Below are positions 40,127 to 51,109 of a DNA stretch of 64,000 nt, piece after piece (position 1 is the stretch's first letter; every line of letters starts with the position of its first letter). The DNA is from Aptenodytes patagonicus. Lineage: Eukaryota > Chordata > Aves > Sphenisciformes > Spheniscidae. The notes beneath the pieces were generated by a model. The model did not search any database, was not told the origin of the DNA, and worked only from the letters and a program-made list of their open reading frames with translations. Location: the NCBI RefSeq assembly GCF_965638725.1, contig NC_134959.1, forward strand, positions 13,868,417-13,932,416. The letters are read 5' to 3'. Position numbers and translations under genes: made by a program.

Positions 40127-42059
40127 AAAATACTGTATAGATTCCTGGCCAGTCACTTTCTGCACCGTATTACAGCTATAAAACAGAAAGATGAGTGTGA
40201 TCAGGGAGTAAAATTAAAGAAAAGCAACAGGGCATCTACAAATACCAAAACATTAAAGAAAAGAGAGAGCAACGCCACGCAAATCCTTTGAGTCCGGTCA
40301 GAGCAACTTGACTGAGCCGGCAGCAGGTAGAAGGAGGATCCATCCAGGCCGGTGCAGGCCTTTCTCCTTCCCTCTTTTGGCAAAACTATTTATATTCCTT
40401 TCTTCATGTATTATACTTAATATCCAATATATATAATATATTTATACATTAAGCTACAATAATGCATTCATTTTAGCCTATCTGCAGGGAAGTAACCCTG
40501 TTACGCCTCCAAGCATCTATACCATATCATTCTGCCTATAACCTTAAAATTGAAATGCCATGTCATATTTTCTACCATCAGTAGCAAGTGTTATCTTACC
40601 TTACATTCTATTATATCACTGTACTTTCCTCCCTGCTTGATAAGCTGTCAATATTGTTTTGGCATGAGAAATTTCCATCTCATGCATCAGATGATCTCCA
40701 TGACCTTTAAGCGAGTTGCCAGTAAGATAATTTACTCACATTGTTGTGAGAAAATAATATCTCTTCTGCCCGGGTCACATGACATGATCATTACATGATT
40801 TTCCCAAAATGATTAACTTTTGCACATTTTGGGGGTGGAAGACCTCTGTGGAAAATTGAAATTACTAGATCGCTTATCATTTCAGTTAACTGCAAAGAGT
40901 TAAAAAGGCTACTTGCCATTGCTTCGCCCAAGCAACACATCCCGAATTCCCACACTACACATAACTGTCTTTTTTAACTTGAGCCTCTTTTTTTTATTTA
41001 TTTATTTTTCTTAACTGCTCAGCCTTGTGCAAGGAATGTTTTAATACAATCGTCTTTGCAGTGTCTTGTATTAGCAGGAGGATGTGATCACAAATATCAC
41101 ATCCTTTTGGCATCTTTTTGGCTCTCTGCGCATAACAAAAATGTCAGACAGATTTTAATGAAAGGCTGCATGCTTGTGGGTATTGACAGTTTGACATAGA
41201 ATCCTAATTTTCAGATGTCTTATTCTTACTGTTTTTAACACAAATACTTGCAGTATAAGAGCAAGGCACCAAAACCACGGAGAGCCAGTATTTATATACC
41301 GTCTTCCTATTCTCAATGGGCTCTGCTCAGCAACATGCCCAATTTCTGTGGTTTTTGGCCTGAGAGTTTTTGCGGCTCGACTGCAATCATGTCTAATCTC
41401 AATTTAGAAACCAAATTATTTCTTTTCCTCACCCGCAGAGCCTGAGCTCCCGCCGCTGCTGCACCCTCATGGGGGCGTGGGCAGGGGGCAGCAGGGCAGC
41501 CCCAGCCAGGGATGGGGCACGGCAGGGGGGTGCAGAGGTGCCGGGGGGGCCACGGACACCCCCGCAGGGAAATGCACCCGGTCTGCTCGCATGCTTCATG
41601 CCAGCCTCATGGGCTGCAGAGACCATCCCATGAAGGACAGCAGGGACCGGGAGAGGTCTCTGCACCAGGGGTCCCTCGAGGTACCCATGCAGAGGGACTG
41701 CACATGCATATACATTCGTATTTATTTATTTAACTGCAGTTGGGCTTCCTCCTCCTGCACTCTCTGTGCTGGAGTGAGTGACAGCTCTTTGTTTCTCTGT
41801 AGAGAAAACGTCAAGACTTCAGAAAAGGGGTGGGTGGCTCCCTCCATCATTTCACTTGACTACTTCCTATCTCAAGCACCCTGTACCATTATCATCGGCT
41901 ACTTCTGCACATAAGTAAGGGAAGATCAGAGCAACTGTTTATTCGATGAAATATTAGAGAATAATAAAACTGAAAATTAGAGCCAAATGGCATCAGGAAA
42001 CTCCACTGGGTAAGATATTCTCCAAAGTTTTTCATAGGCAAAAGTTTAAGGCAGCCATT

Positions 42060-42700
42060 ATCTTTATCAGCTTTAAAATCCCTCATGGCCATGGACTCCA
42101 CCAGGTCTTTCCCTGGCACCACTAGAGACGGGTGGCTCAGCTCCAGGACTTCTCTCCCCTCCCTCCCGCAGTGGCAGGGCAGAGCAGCTCTTCCCAGGCA
42201 TCTGCTTCTTGAAAGTGCCCCGTTCTCCCCACATGCTACACTGATTATCCTCGGTATTAATGATGCCTCCCAGCTTTGCGTGGTGAGCAAATTTCATCAG
42301 CACGTTCCCCTGTCCTCAAGATCAGGTTGGAGGCTGATCCTGAGAGGCAACCCTTGGCTTCTCCCTAGACTGGTACTTTGTCTTTCAGCGTGACCCAGCC
42401 CCACCTCCCTCCCCTGTCTTGCTGTTCAGGTACTTATCTTGTCCTAATAATTTCCCACGTGGCACTGCATCAAATACTTTACTGCGAGAGATGAGATCTA
42501 CTTCATTTCTTTTATCTAGAAAATCAATGATCTTACCAAAGCAAGATACCAGGTTCGTCTGGCGTAATCTACACTCGGTAAAGCTGTGCAGCATTTCAGA
42601 CCATTTTGCAATTACGTCTCTGGTTATTATTTCTTCAAAACCACGTCCCAAGCATTGCACCTGGCAGATCAGCTCAGCAGCCTCAATGCCCTGGCTACAG
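42060..42700 (-). mobile_element. CR1-like LINE reverse-transcriptase fragment, internally deleted
   Basis: On the minus strand the frame from 42768 to 42385 carries EEIITRDVIAKW (from about 42636), HSFTECRLRQTNL, then KVFDAVPRGKLL (to about 42440). These align in order with the CR1 reverse transcriptase pattern ending HGF..G.SCLTNL and SKAFDTVPH..LL. After a gap of only about 150 bp a second frame reads KFAHHAKLGGIINTED (42294..42247), the counterpart of the FADDTKLGG motif, with both Asp lost. A possible 3' piece, DLVESMAMRDFKAD, follows near 42110..42065. The catalytic motif is destroyed and the frame is broken, so this is a dead fragment. Confidence 0.6.
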
Positions 42701-43642
42701 CTCTCCATCGCTGCACGACCGCAGCCAATGTGGCCTCTGACTGTTTCTGCGAGGGCTACCTTCCTCATACCCTTTCATATAGTCAGACAAAAAAAAGTTA
42801 CATGAAGCACATTTTTTTTTATTAATTACTGATTATTTTATTTGATGGGGTTTTGTTCATCTAAGGCTGTCCCGTATCTTACGCCTCCATCACCTTCTCT
42901 GCCATTCTCCACTATACGTGCAAGTTAGATGATCTAAGGCAGCCTTGGGACATCATGTTTGTGCTGTTTCCACGAGTCTACTGCAGACTCACAACTCCAG
43001 AAAACAGGACACGAGGCCAGTCAGGCTTCGGAAACCCAACCAACACTACTATTTTTTTTTAAGGCAATTTAACAAAGTTTGCATCGCTGGCGAAACACTC
43101 ACTGCAGCTCTGCAAATAACACCAAAGAGAACAGATCAATGTAATGCCCTATTGACAAAGTCTGAACTATAATACATATATTTTGTACATTTTTATTGTG
43201 TTCATGTATGTTGATTCATAGCTGTTTTATCAATAAAAAAACGCTGCACAAAGTCTTATACTATAACTGTCACCAAAAATTATTTATTACTAGGATAATA
43301 ACAAATTTTATGTGGCCAGAGATCCTTTGTGGTAAGATGTTGAACTATAAAGAGACAGACAGAATTTCCTGCTCTGTACAGCACCGGCCTAGGGAAGTTG
43401 CTGATTTCTATCCGCTGTACAGAGCATGCAGGTGTGCATGCGTATATCTATATGCCCGTGCTCATGAAGGTCACGTAGGCATTTGCCTCACATATTTATA
43501 AAACTATTTCCTCCTAAAGAAGGTGTTAAAAGGCCTACGACATGCTTAAAACAAGACAGATTCAAGAACCATGAAGTTAAACGCTTACCAAACTTGGAAG
43601 CCATTAGCCTCTCATCAATTTTACCTCGGAAACAATTACAAA
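42701..43642. other. Intergenic, no gene seen
   Basis: AT-rich DNA between the CR1-like fragment and the 88-bp hairpin. The region left of 42768 may still include decayed LINE sequence. Confidence 0.45.
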
Positions 43643-43730
43643 GGGCCAAATACTGCAGCCCTTCATTGAGCAGATCTCCCCTCGAGGTCACCGAGGGGAT
43701 TGCTCAATGAAGAGCTGCAGAATTTGGCCC
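43643..43730. repeat. 88-bp near-perfect inverted repeat (MITE-like hairpin)
   Basis: The left arm 43643..43684 starts GGGCCAAATACTGCAG. The right arm 43692..43730 is its reverse complement apart from two mismatches and a three-base bulge, with a 7-base loop. The GGGCCAAATTCTGC end resembles a palindromic nonautonomous DNA element common in turtle and crocodile DNA, as I recall it. It could also fold as a pre-miRNA-like hairpin. Confidence 0.8.
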
Positions 43731-46464
43731 AAACTTAGCAATTTACGTGTCGTGGTGTCTATTTTTACAGCGGAGGCTTTCGCGCCGGAGGTCCTCGGCG
43801 CGGTCGGGAGCGGTCCCGCTCCCCAGCAGTGCGGCTGCCCGAGCCTAGGGACCAGAAAGCCATTCCTTTCTGTCTCTGTATTAATACACAAACAAAACAG
43901 CAGAACTTCTTCTTGCCCATGCACGACAGTTGGGGCTACGGTACGACGCATGCAAACATAAACTCCTCGGAATATTTATTAAAATCCATTTGATTAAATT
44001 TACCAAAATGTACCACAAACTTCCAAGGGGAAAAAAGCCTTAACTTTTGAATGTGAAAAAGATGTAAATATATTCCTGGTAAACCTGACCTTTGTGTGCT
44101 ATACAAAATGACTATAGTCTTGTGTTTCAAAGATATTCTTCCTTGAAAAATATCCATTGCTATGGCATTTCCTTGACTAAGTAGAAATAACAGAGGTTAT
44201 GCTTCAGCTATACAAAACAATATTATTTCTTTTAATATATAAATGTGCCAAAAGGTACGTATATAAAGAATGCTGATAGAGCTCCTGGAACTGTTCTCTG
44301 CTTTCTATTGTTACAAACAATAATTTGGGGAGAGGAGAAAAAAAATCCCACAAAGAAGGATTTCAGCTTAACACGAGCAATACTCCTCCTGCACATCTTT
44401 CCTTTTATGCAGTTTTGTTTCAGTGATTTGAGCATGTTCTAATTTTGTCATTCAAGCCATCTGACTTTCACTGCTCTATACAAACAAAACCTAATTTAGT
44501 CTGAGATGTTTTAAGTCATAACAATGACGGATGGCCAAGGTTCAGGTGTGCTAGAATATTTAAATACCTAGTCTATATTTTCCTGATATAAAGACAGGCA
44601 GCTTTTTGTACTCTGATTAATTATGATTTTGTGTCTGAAGAAAATAGCTCTTTCTATTCTACATTATTAATTGGTTATTTAATTAGGGATTCTGGTAGCT
44701 TCAGATGTTGGGTAGCTAAAATTGTGCTGTGGTTTAAAAAAAAAAAAAAAAAAAAAAAAGACTAGCTCCATACTGTTGCCTTTTTGTATCTTATGAAGGT
44801 CACAATAAGATGTGATTGTTTGGCACAGCAGCAGTGAATTATGCCACCCAGACAAGCTTTTAACCTATGTGCCTTCACTCTGAGTGAGACACACAGGGAT
44901 GTGCTCTCTTTAAACAGTTCTCTATTGAAGAGGATTCAATCACCATAATGAATCTGAGGCCAGGCAGCAATCTTCTTCACTGAAAGAATTTCTAAAAGAT
45001 TGTAGAATTTGTAAAACGAACAGCTCACAGACTAAATGGCTGTGTGGGTGAATCAATTATTGCAGGGCTCGCAGTAGTCATAATATTTAGTACATATCAT
45101 AGAGTGTTTCAGGTACAATAAGATATGCTAGTTTTTTCCCATTCCTGCTTGAAAGTGGTATGTGCTCCACCAACTTAGTCAATCTTCAGGATCTAGTTAG
45201 AACTAGTATTAAGTCAATAAAAAAATCCATCTGCAGCTGCAGTACATGTACCAGGATCCGAGGGACTCACATTGCTAAACAGTAATTGTATTAAAACGTA
45301 CACCACCGAGCCGCTCATTGGGAAAACACATGATGTATCGTGAACCAAAAACACATCAAGGGCTGAAATATTTTTAGAGGTACAGTAGGGCCAATGCCGA
45401 ACAGCTTCCTTATTAATACAATAATTATTTTATTTTGACAGCACCATTTATAACCATATAGTCTGTGTCCAGCTACCCGTATTTCCATTAATCAATGGAT
45501 TTGAAGACAACTGTCATCATTTCATTTTATTATGACTTATAGGTTCATTGCAGTTCACTTAACAGTTGCGATGAGCAAGACACTGGTGGGCAAGAACTGG
45601 ACCTTCGCAGGCTGCCCAGTGCTCGTGCCCAGTGCTGCGCTGGATGGCACCAAGCAGCCGTGCTCTGGGTGGCATCCGGGGGGACTGGGGGCAGATGGGG
45701 CAAGCCAGGACGCCGAGGGGCGCAACAGGGCAAGCTGGCCGCCGGAGAGGTGCTGAGGTCATGCTGGTGGATTAAAAAGGTGGACAGGCACTTCGGCTCG
45801 CAGGTAGGACAGGCAACCCCCCCGGCTCGCAGCAGGACGATGCCGGGATGCTATGGGAGAAACTGGGAAGGGCACGATTCAGTCTTGAGAAAGGAAGCAT
45901 TTCTCCTAAAATAAAAAGCCTTGATGGCACCAGGATATAGCTCCAAAGAACCTGAGGACACTTCTCAAACCTTCAGCCGGGCCACGAGCTTGCAGCACCC
46001 ATGCTGCACCCAGCCACCTGCGAGTGAAGAGGGACCTCTGGCACGCGGCTCTGCGGTTTGGTCGTGCCGAAGCCGAGTCACCATGTCACGAAGCCGTGTC
46101 AGAAACCGCCAAATACACTTTCACGTTGCGTACAACCTCCCCTAAAACGCATAGGGCTAGATGGCAAACAGGGTGTCCCTTTAATGAAACTACAACATAT
46201 TAAAAATTATTACAGCTTCGTCTTTTCAGGTTTTAGACAATGTAATGTGATTTATTCAAAGAAATGCTGATGATTAGACATTAAATGGCACTAAATATTC
46301 CACTTCCTCTGCGCTGCCTGATAAACTGGTTTCATTAACATTATAAGTAACAAAAGTTTCCATTTCAGTCGGCCCATTTTGTTTTCCTCACGATCTAAGT
46401 TGCAGCTGCACAGCACTATATTATAGGGACCTTGCAGAGCGGCAGCTTTGGGCTCTCCATCACT
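43731..46464. other. Intergenic: small CpG patch, then AT-rich block
   Basis: A CpG-rich patch at about 43765..43850 (TTTCGCGCCGGAGG, CGGCGCGGTCGGGAGCGG) directly follows the hairpin. 43950..45530 is AT-rich and homeobox-motif-rich. 45560..46100 is GC-richer again. No gene is seen. Confidence 0.45.
44736..44759 (+). repeat. 24-base A run
   Basis: An uninterrupted A homopolymer in AT-rich single-copy DNA. No retroposed body was recognised. Confidence 0.9.
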
Positions 46465-46700
46465 CCCCGCGGTTAAAGGGACCGAGCCGGCTGCAGGCGG
46501 CACGCGCGGGGCCGTCCTGGCTCGGCATTCCGGCCCCCCCCGCCACGGGTCCCGGGGGCCACCAGCAGCACCCTCCCTGCCCAAGCCGAGCTGGCACCTC
46601 TTCACCCCCGTCCCCAACCCATGAGGGACACCCCCACGGCGGGTTTGGGGTGTTCGTCCCCCAGAGCCAGCACAATCATCCCAGCTCCACCGACATCGCC
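46465..46700. promoter_or_regulatory. GC-rich, CpG-enriched segment
   Basis: A GC-rich patch with CpGs (around CGGCACGCGCGGGGCCG) in otherwise AT-rich DNA. No gene is seen. It belongs to the cluster of such patches between 43.7 and 54.1 kb. Confidence 0.4.
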
Positions 46701-47352
46701 GCCGCTTTTTTTTTCTCAAGAGATTTTTCTTTAGCCGCGAAGTCTCTCCCTATTAAATCATGTGCCTCAGCCTTAAGTGCGGGTTAACACTGTGCCCTGA
46801 GTGGAAGCTACTGTATTTGTCAAGGATACCTCCATGATTTATCTCTGCCAGCCCTATAGAAGAACTCAGATCTGGATATACGGTGCCTCTATATAATTTC
46901 CAAATTCAGCCGTTCTGCCTGCTCCCTCGGAGACCCTGCTCGGGGTCTAAAACTGCTGGAATTACGGCTAATTCCCAATTCAGGCCCTTATTTCAGGCCT
47001 TGTCCCCCAGACACCGCAGCCCTGCAGCGCCGGGTAGGGATGCCTTTGCACGGTGCCCATGCTCCCTCCTGACACGCTGCAGCTCGCCCGGTCCCTTCCC
47101 CAGCCTCCGGTCACGTCCGCCTTCTTTCAGTGAAAACCTCCCTTCGCAATAAGCCACCGAGACACTTTTTGAAAGACCTTTTGAAAGCAAGACCGCAATT
47201 TAAGCGCACACTGGCCAGTGCTCTGGTACTTAGTAAAACCTCGCTCCTGCGCTCAGGCAGCGCTGCCTGCTCAGGGTGGCCCTGGCTGTATTTTCGGGGG
47301 GGGGGGGCCAGGGGTTGGTCCAACCACCTCCCATCACTACGCAGGAGAAAAC

Positions 47353-47495
47353 AAATCTCCTTCTGCACCCCCAAACCTCTGACTCAATGGGGCAAAGCAG
47401 CCCCACTTGCTCGGTGTAAATCTGGAACAACCCCAGTCACGCCAATGGGCTCGTTCCAGATTTACTGCTGTGTATCCAAGCGCCGGATTTGGCCC
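47353..47495. mobile_element. Palindromic MITE-like element remnant
   Basis: A perfect 13-bp inverted repeat, GTAAATCTGGAAC at 47416..47428 and its complement at 47453..47465, lies in a segment that ends CCGGATTTGGCCC. The words and layout match the family whose ends read GGGCCAAAT and whose middle carries GTGTAAATC and CAATGG. A diverged copy; outer limits approximate. Confidence 0.55.
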
Positions 47496-47639
47496 CCCAT
47501 CCCATGGGATGAGCATCAGCCCTCACCCCTTCCCCCTGAGCCCTTCCCCGGGTGCCCGTGCAGAGGAGACCCGGCAGCGCCGAGCCCGGGCACCGCATCC
47601 CTTCCTCCTCCCGCGTCTCGGGTAGTGTCTCCACACACA

Positions 47640-48660
47640 CATGGAGAGATATTTAGATAGCTATATATTATTGTTTATGTAAAGCCATAGCTTTCCCTTG
47701 ATTGCAAGGCATGGTGGGGCTGCTGATGAGGTTTGCTGTTGACATTTCTGCATTAGCTGGCTTTTGTCAATCCTGGCAGGCTGAGAAATTCTATCTTAAG
47801 GGCTGTTCTTTATTAAATTTGCAAGATACAAAACTGTGACTGACTCTTTTCTTTGGTGAATGTATAAATAATAAATCCGGATCGCTAAAAATAACAATTA
47901 AAATATTGCTCAAATTTAAAAGCAAAAAAAAAAAAAAAAAATTTGGTAATTTTCAGACAGCTCTGCGAGCGCTGCGAGAGCAGGCAGAGGCGGCGGGCAG
48001 CGTGTCTCCTTGAGGGCTTTTGACAGCTGTCAATATTCGAAGTGCTCGAGGAGGGGGACGGGGTTGGGGAGAAAAGAGCGCGCCTGAGCCGAGCCTCTAT
48101 GTGTTTTACCAAACTTTGTCACAGAGTCTTTTATACAACTCTTTTATGCAGGATCTGTGACATAATTCCTATTTTTTTCCACCAGCCATTATATATGATA
48201 AATAAAACAATGCACTGAAAACACTGAAATCTCTCATCAATGTCTTTGTGAAAAGGGCCCAGATAAATGAGTCTTGGAATCAAAGGCAGATTACATGACT
48301 GACCATGTATCATCCTCTATGTATTGAACATAGTCTTTGTAAAGATAGAGCGGTAATAAAAAGTGGTATTGTGTGCTGTGAAAGGCTGTGTGGGTCTGTG
48401 CATGACTAATCTGTCTTTCTGCATTATTTTATTCAATCTTCTCTGACTTTATGCCTTTGACATTTTTGCTACACTCAGTAAATTTGAGTGAATAGGCAAT
48501 TTTAAAGAATTTTTATAGGGCTTCAGAGAAGTCATACGCAGACTGTATCTTTGTTCAGATTTAACAGTTTAAATATTTCCTTTGTCTAGGATGCAGAGTA
48601 ATCTTTAGGCAGAGGAGAAGAGGGGGATGGGGTAGGAAATGCCTAAACCTCCCTTAATAT
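47640..48660. other. AT-rich candidate conserved noncoding block
   Basis: About 1 kb of AT-rich, repeat-poor DNA with many homeobox-type TAAT/ATTA words, a TALE palindrome at 48021 and an 18-base A run at 47924..47941. It abuts the 48.7-kb CpG island. No coding signal is seen. Conservation cannot be tested here. Confidence 0.35.
48021..48032. promoter_or_regulatory. Palindromic TALE-homeodomain/E-box site TGACAGCTGTCA
   Basis: A perfect 12-bp palindrome that combines two TGACA half-sites, as bound by MEIS/TGIF-type TALE homeodomain dimers, with a CAGCTG E-box. It lies in a block (47640..48660) that looks like regulatory DNA. Binding is inferred. Confidence 0.4.
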
Positions 48661-48671
48661 TTTGGCAACCT

Positions 48672-48832
48672 TTTGGCGGAGCCGGCAGCAGGAGCAGCGC
48701 GGCGGGGCCAAGCCCGGCGGGCGCGGGGCGCCCCGGGGAGCAGGGGGCGACGCCGCCAGAGCGGGCCCCAGCACGGCGGCCAGCCGGGCTGCGCTCAACT
48801 TTGCCGCCTCCGCCGAAGGGCTGCGGGAATAC
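48672..48832. promoter_or_regulatory. Short CpG-rich island
   Basis: About 160 bp of dense CpG (GGCGGGCGCGGGGCGCC and neighbours) between AT-rich flanks. It is not explained by a gene I can see. Frames through it are composition artefacts. Confidence 0.6.
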
Positions 48833-49439
48833 CAGCTCCCTCCACAAAACTCAAGTGGGAAGCAGATGAAATGTTTAAAGGGCTATTGTGAATATAGGCT
48901 TAAATATGATCCTCTTGCATCAGCCAATTTCTCTGACAAGATATTGCAAGGGTTGCTGTTTCTTAGTAAATAATGATTTTATTGCATCTCTTTAATGAAC
49001 TGATAACGTGATACACAGTAAATTATCTGCATCTATAACATTACTGAGGATAAGCAGCATGGTTTTAGTAATTTATACCACAGAGAGACATGCATTATAA
49101 AAATAGGAAAATTATTTCCTTTGTTAAATTGTGCAGAAGTCTTTACCTGAGGAACACCAGACAGATTAATCTCCGGAGATCCACTCGCTTGTATTTAAGC
49201 TGTTGAACTGTTCGCTGTTTTTTCCTCAGAACAGTTGAAAAAAACATTTTGTGAGCCAGAATTGACACTGTGGGTATTGTTCCTGCTCACACAAGTTATT
49301 AAAATAATTACTAAGCTATTTTGAGGTAACTTGAAGCTTTCTTTAAAACTTAAATCCAAATCTGAAGGAATTAGCCTAAATGATTTACACTGATGAAAAC
49401 AGAAGCATCGCAGACAGCTCGCCCAGGCACCTCCTGGCA

Positions 49440-49975
49440 ACGCAGCCCCAGTTGCACACCGCGCCCCTGGGCGCTCGCTCGGCCCCGGCGGGGACCGAGG
49501 TGGGGATTGCTAGGTGGGGTGCCATGGGTTAGAGCAGGCATTGTTCGTGGGGGACTGCAGAGGGGCTGACGCCAGACCCCGGAGCAGCACCAGCGGCAGT
49601 GGGACCCACAGCATCACCCTGCGCTGCAACGCTTGGCCCCACTCCCGCTCCAGGGGCAGAGGCAATTTCTGCCGCTCGCCCCCGTGCAGGTGAGCCCAAA
49701 ACTATTGGGGAATTGTAGGCTGGCTGCAGACGCCCGCGGTGCTCCCCGCCAAGGGGCCGCTCCGGCCCTGGGGCGCAGCGGGACGCTCACCTCCCATTTC
49801 AGCCCGTGCAGAGGCCGGCGCTGCCTTTCCCCACCAGCTACCAATGGCCCAGTGTGGCCCGAAACCTGGCGCAGGGGCGGGTGAGCAATCCCCACAGGTG
49901 CTCAGTCTGCACGGGTGGAACGGGAGAGGGGCGGACCGCGCGCCGGTGAATTTTTCCGAGCTGGCTGTATGCACA
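49440..49975. promoter_or_regulatory. GC- and CpG-enriched segment
   Basis: Roughly 530 bp with raised G+C and many CpGs. It includes a CAG|GTGAGC splice-donor-like string on the plus strand at 49687..49695 and a GGGAG|GTGAGC string on the minus strand near 49790. Could be part of a noncoding first exon; no transcript evidence is available. Confidence 0.4.
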
Positions 49976-51004
49976 GGCAGCTGAGAAGAGAGTTATGATG
50001 CATCAGGGTTTTGTTTGTTTGTGGGTTTGGGTTTCTTTGTTGTTGTTGTTTTATTTTTTGTTTTAGTATCACCATTAACCTTTCAAAGGGATCAGACTGT
50101 ACCGACAAGCCGGGATCCCCGAGCGCTCCACAGGCTGGGTCACCCCGTTAATCCGCAGCCCATCCTCCCGAGAGGAGCGCATCGCCGGCAGATTACAATC
50201 TTTCTAGATGTAATCATGCTTTAGCATCTTACTTCAAAATTTTAACGGGTAAAAATTCCCCGTCTCGGTGCGAGATTGCATCATGAATTCCCTCTGCCTC
50301 GTACAGCGGGGATGGAAAAATACTACTTTTCATCCTTGCACGATGCTTGATGTAAGTTTCTGAAAATGAGCGCTCTAGTAAGCCTAAAAATGTAGGATAA
50401 TACGACTCATTTATAGATCTCTGGTAATAGATGCGGTTTCTGTTACTCCGTTACCACATCAAGGATTACTCCTGCTCCTTCAGGAAGGACACGGCACCCT
50501 CCTCCTCGCGAACCATTACCATAAAGCGGGATAAACAACAAATGCCACCTTATCATTAGCTGCATGGAGCAGTTCCCATTGATTTATGACGCTAAACGCT
50601 GCAAGGCTGGATCAAGCTGCAAGTCCCTTTTTTGCAAACATTATTTTCACGAGACCGTCGTAAAATGTAAGGAGCCACCTCACCTGGGCTTGGTTTTGTT
50701 TACAAAAAATGTTTTACAACTTGCCGGAATCCTTCCCAATATTAGTTATTAACAACCCCGCGACGGCATTTGCATTTTTATAACCTTGTTACTTAAAAGT
50801 GAAACAGCAGAAGGAGAGACTTGGCGACAGCGTTCCCTGCGCGCTTTAATCCCAGCCCGAGCTTTTTATGCTTGAGAGCGCCTTATGATGCTGTAACTAA
50901 CCTCAAACCTGGAGCAGCAGGAGGGCAACAAACCTCCGAATACAGCAATGTCATGCTTTACAGGCATACTCCCTGCAACAGCATGAATGAAGAAAAAAAA
51001 CCCC
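49976..51004. other. Intergenic, candidate regulatory flank of the CpG island
   Basis: Mixed-composition DNA with scattered CpGs in an AT-rich setting (around 50150..50310 and 50500..50670) and homeodomain-like words (GATTACAATC, TAATCATGC, TTTATGAC). No gene is seen. A GTT-repeat/T-rich stretch lies near 50037..50066. Confidence 0.35.
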
Positions 51005-51018
51005 GTTGCCTAGGAAAC
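51005..51018. promoter_or_regulatory. RFX X-box-like site next to the CpG island
   Basis: GTTGCCTAGGAAAC is a near-perfect imperfect-palindrome X-box (GTNRCC, short spacer, RGYAAC) with one mismatch in the right half. It sits about 90 bp from the island edge, a usual position for RFX-dependent promoters. Binding is inferred. Confidence 0.45.
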
Positions 51019-51109
51019 GCTCCAGTCTTGGTAATTATTACTGTAACTGTCTGCACACCCCACCTATAACAGAAATGAATAATAAATTACAGTCGCTGAC
51101 TGGCAGCTT

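Larger units (their letters stand above)
34484..42059. other. Intergenic, no gene seen
   Basis: About 7.5 kb of mixed DNA with simple repeats listed separately. GC-richer patches lie near 35750..35850, 39060..39330 and 41440..41700. No gene was recognised. Confidence 0.5.

Noticed and set aside
46868..46990. Possible further palindromic MITE copy (AATTACGGCTAATTCCC ... CAGGCCC)
   Set aside because: Only isolated words match and no inverted arms could be aligned.
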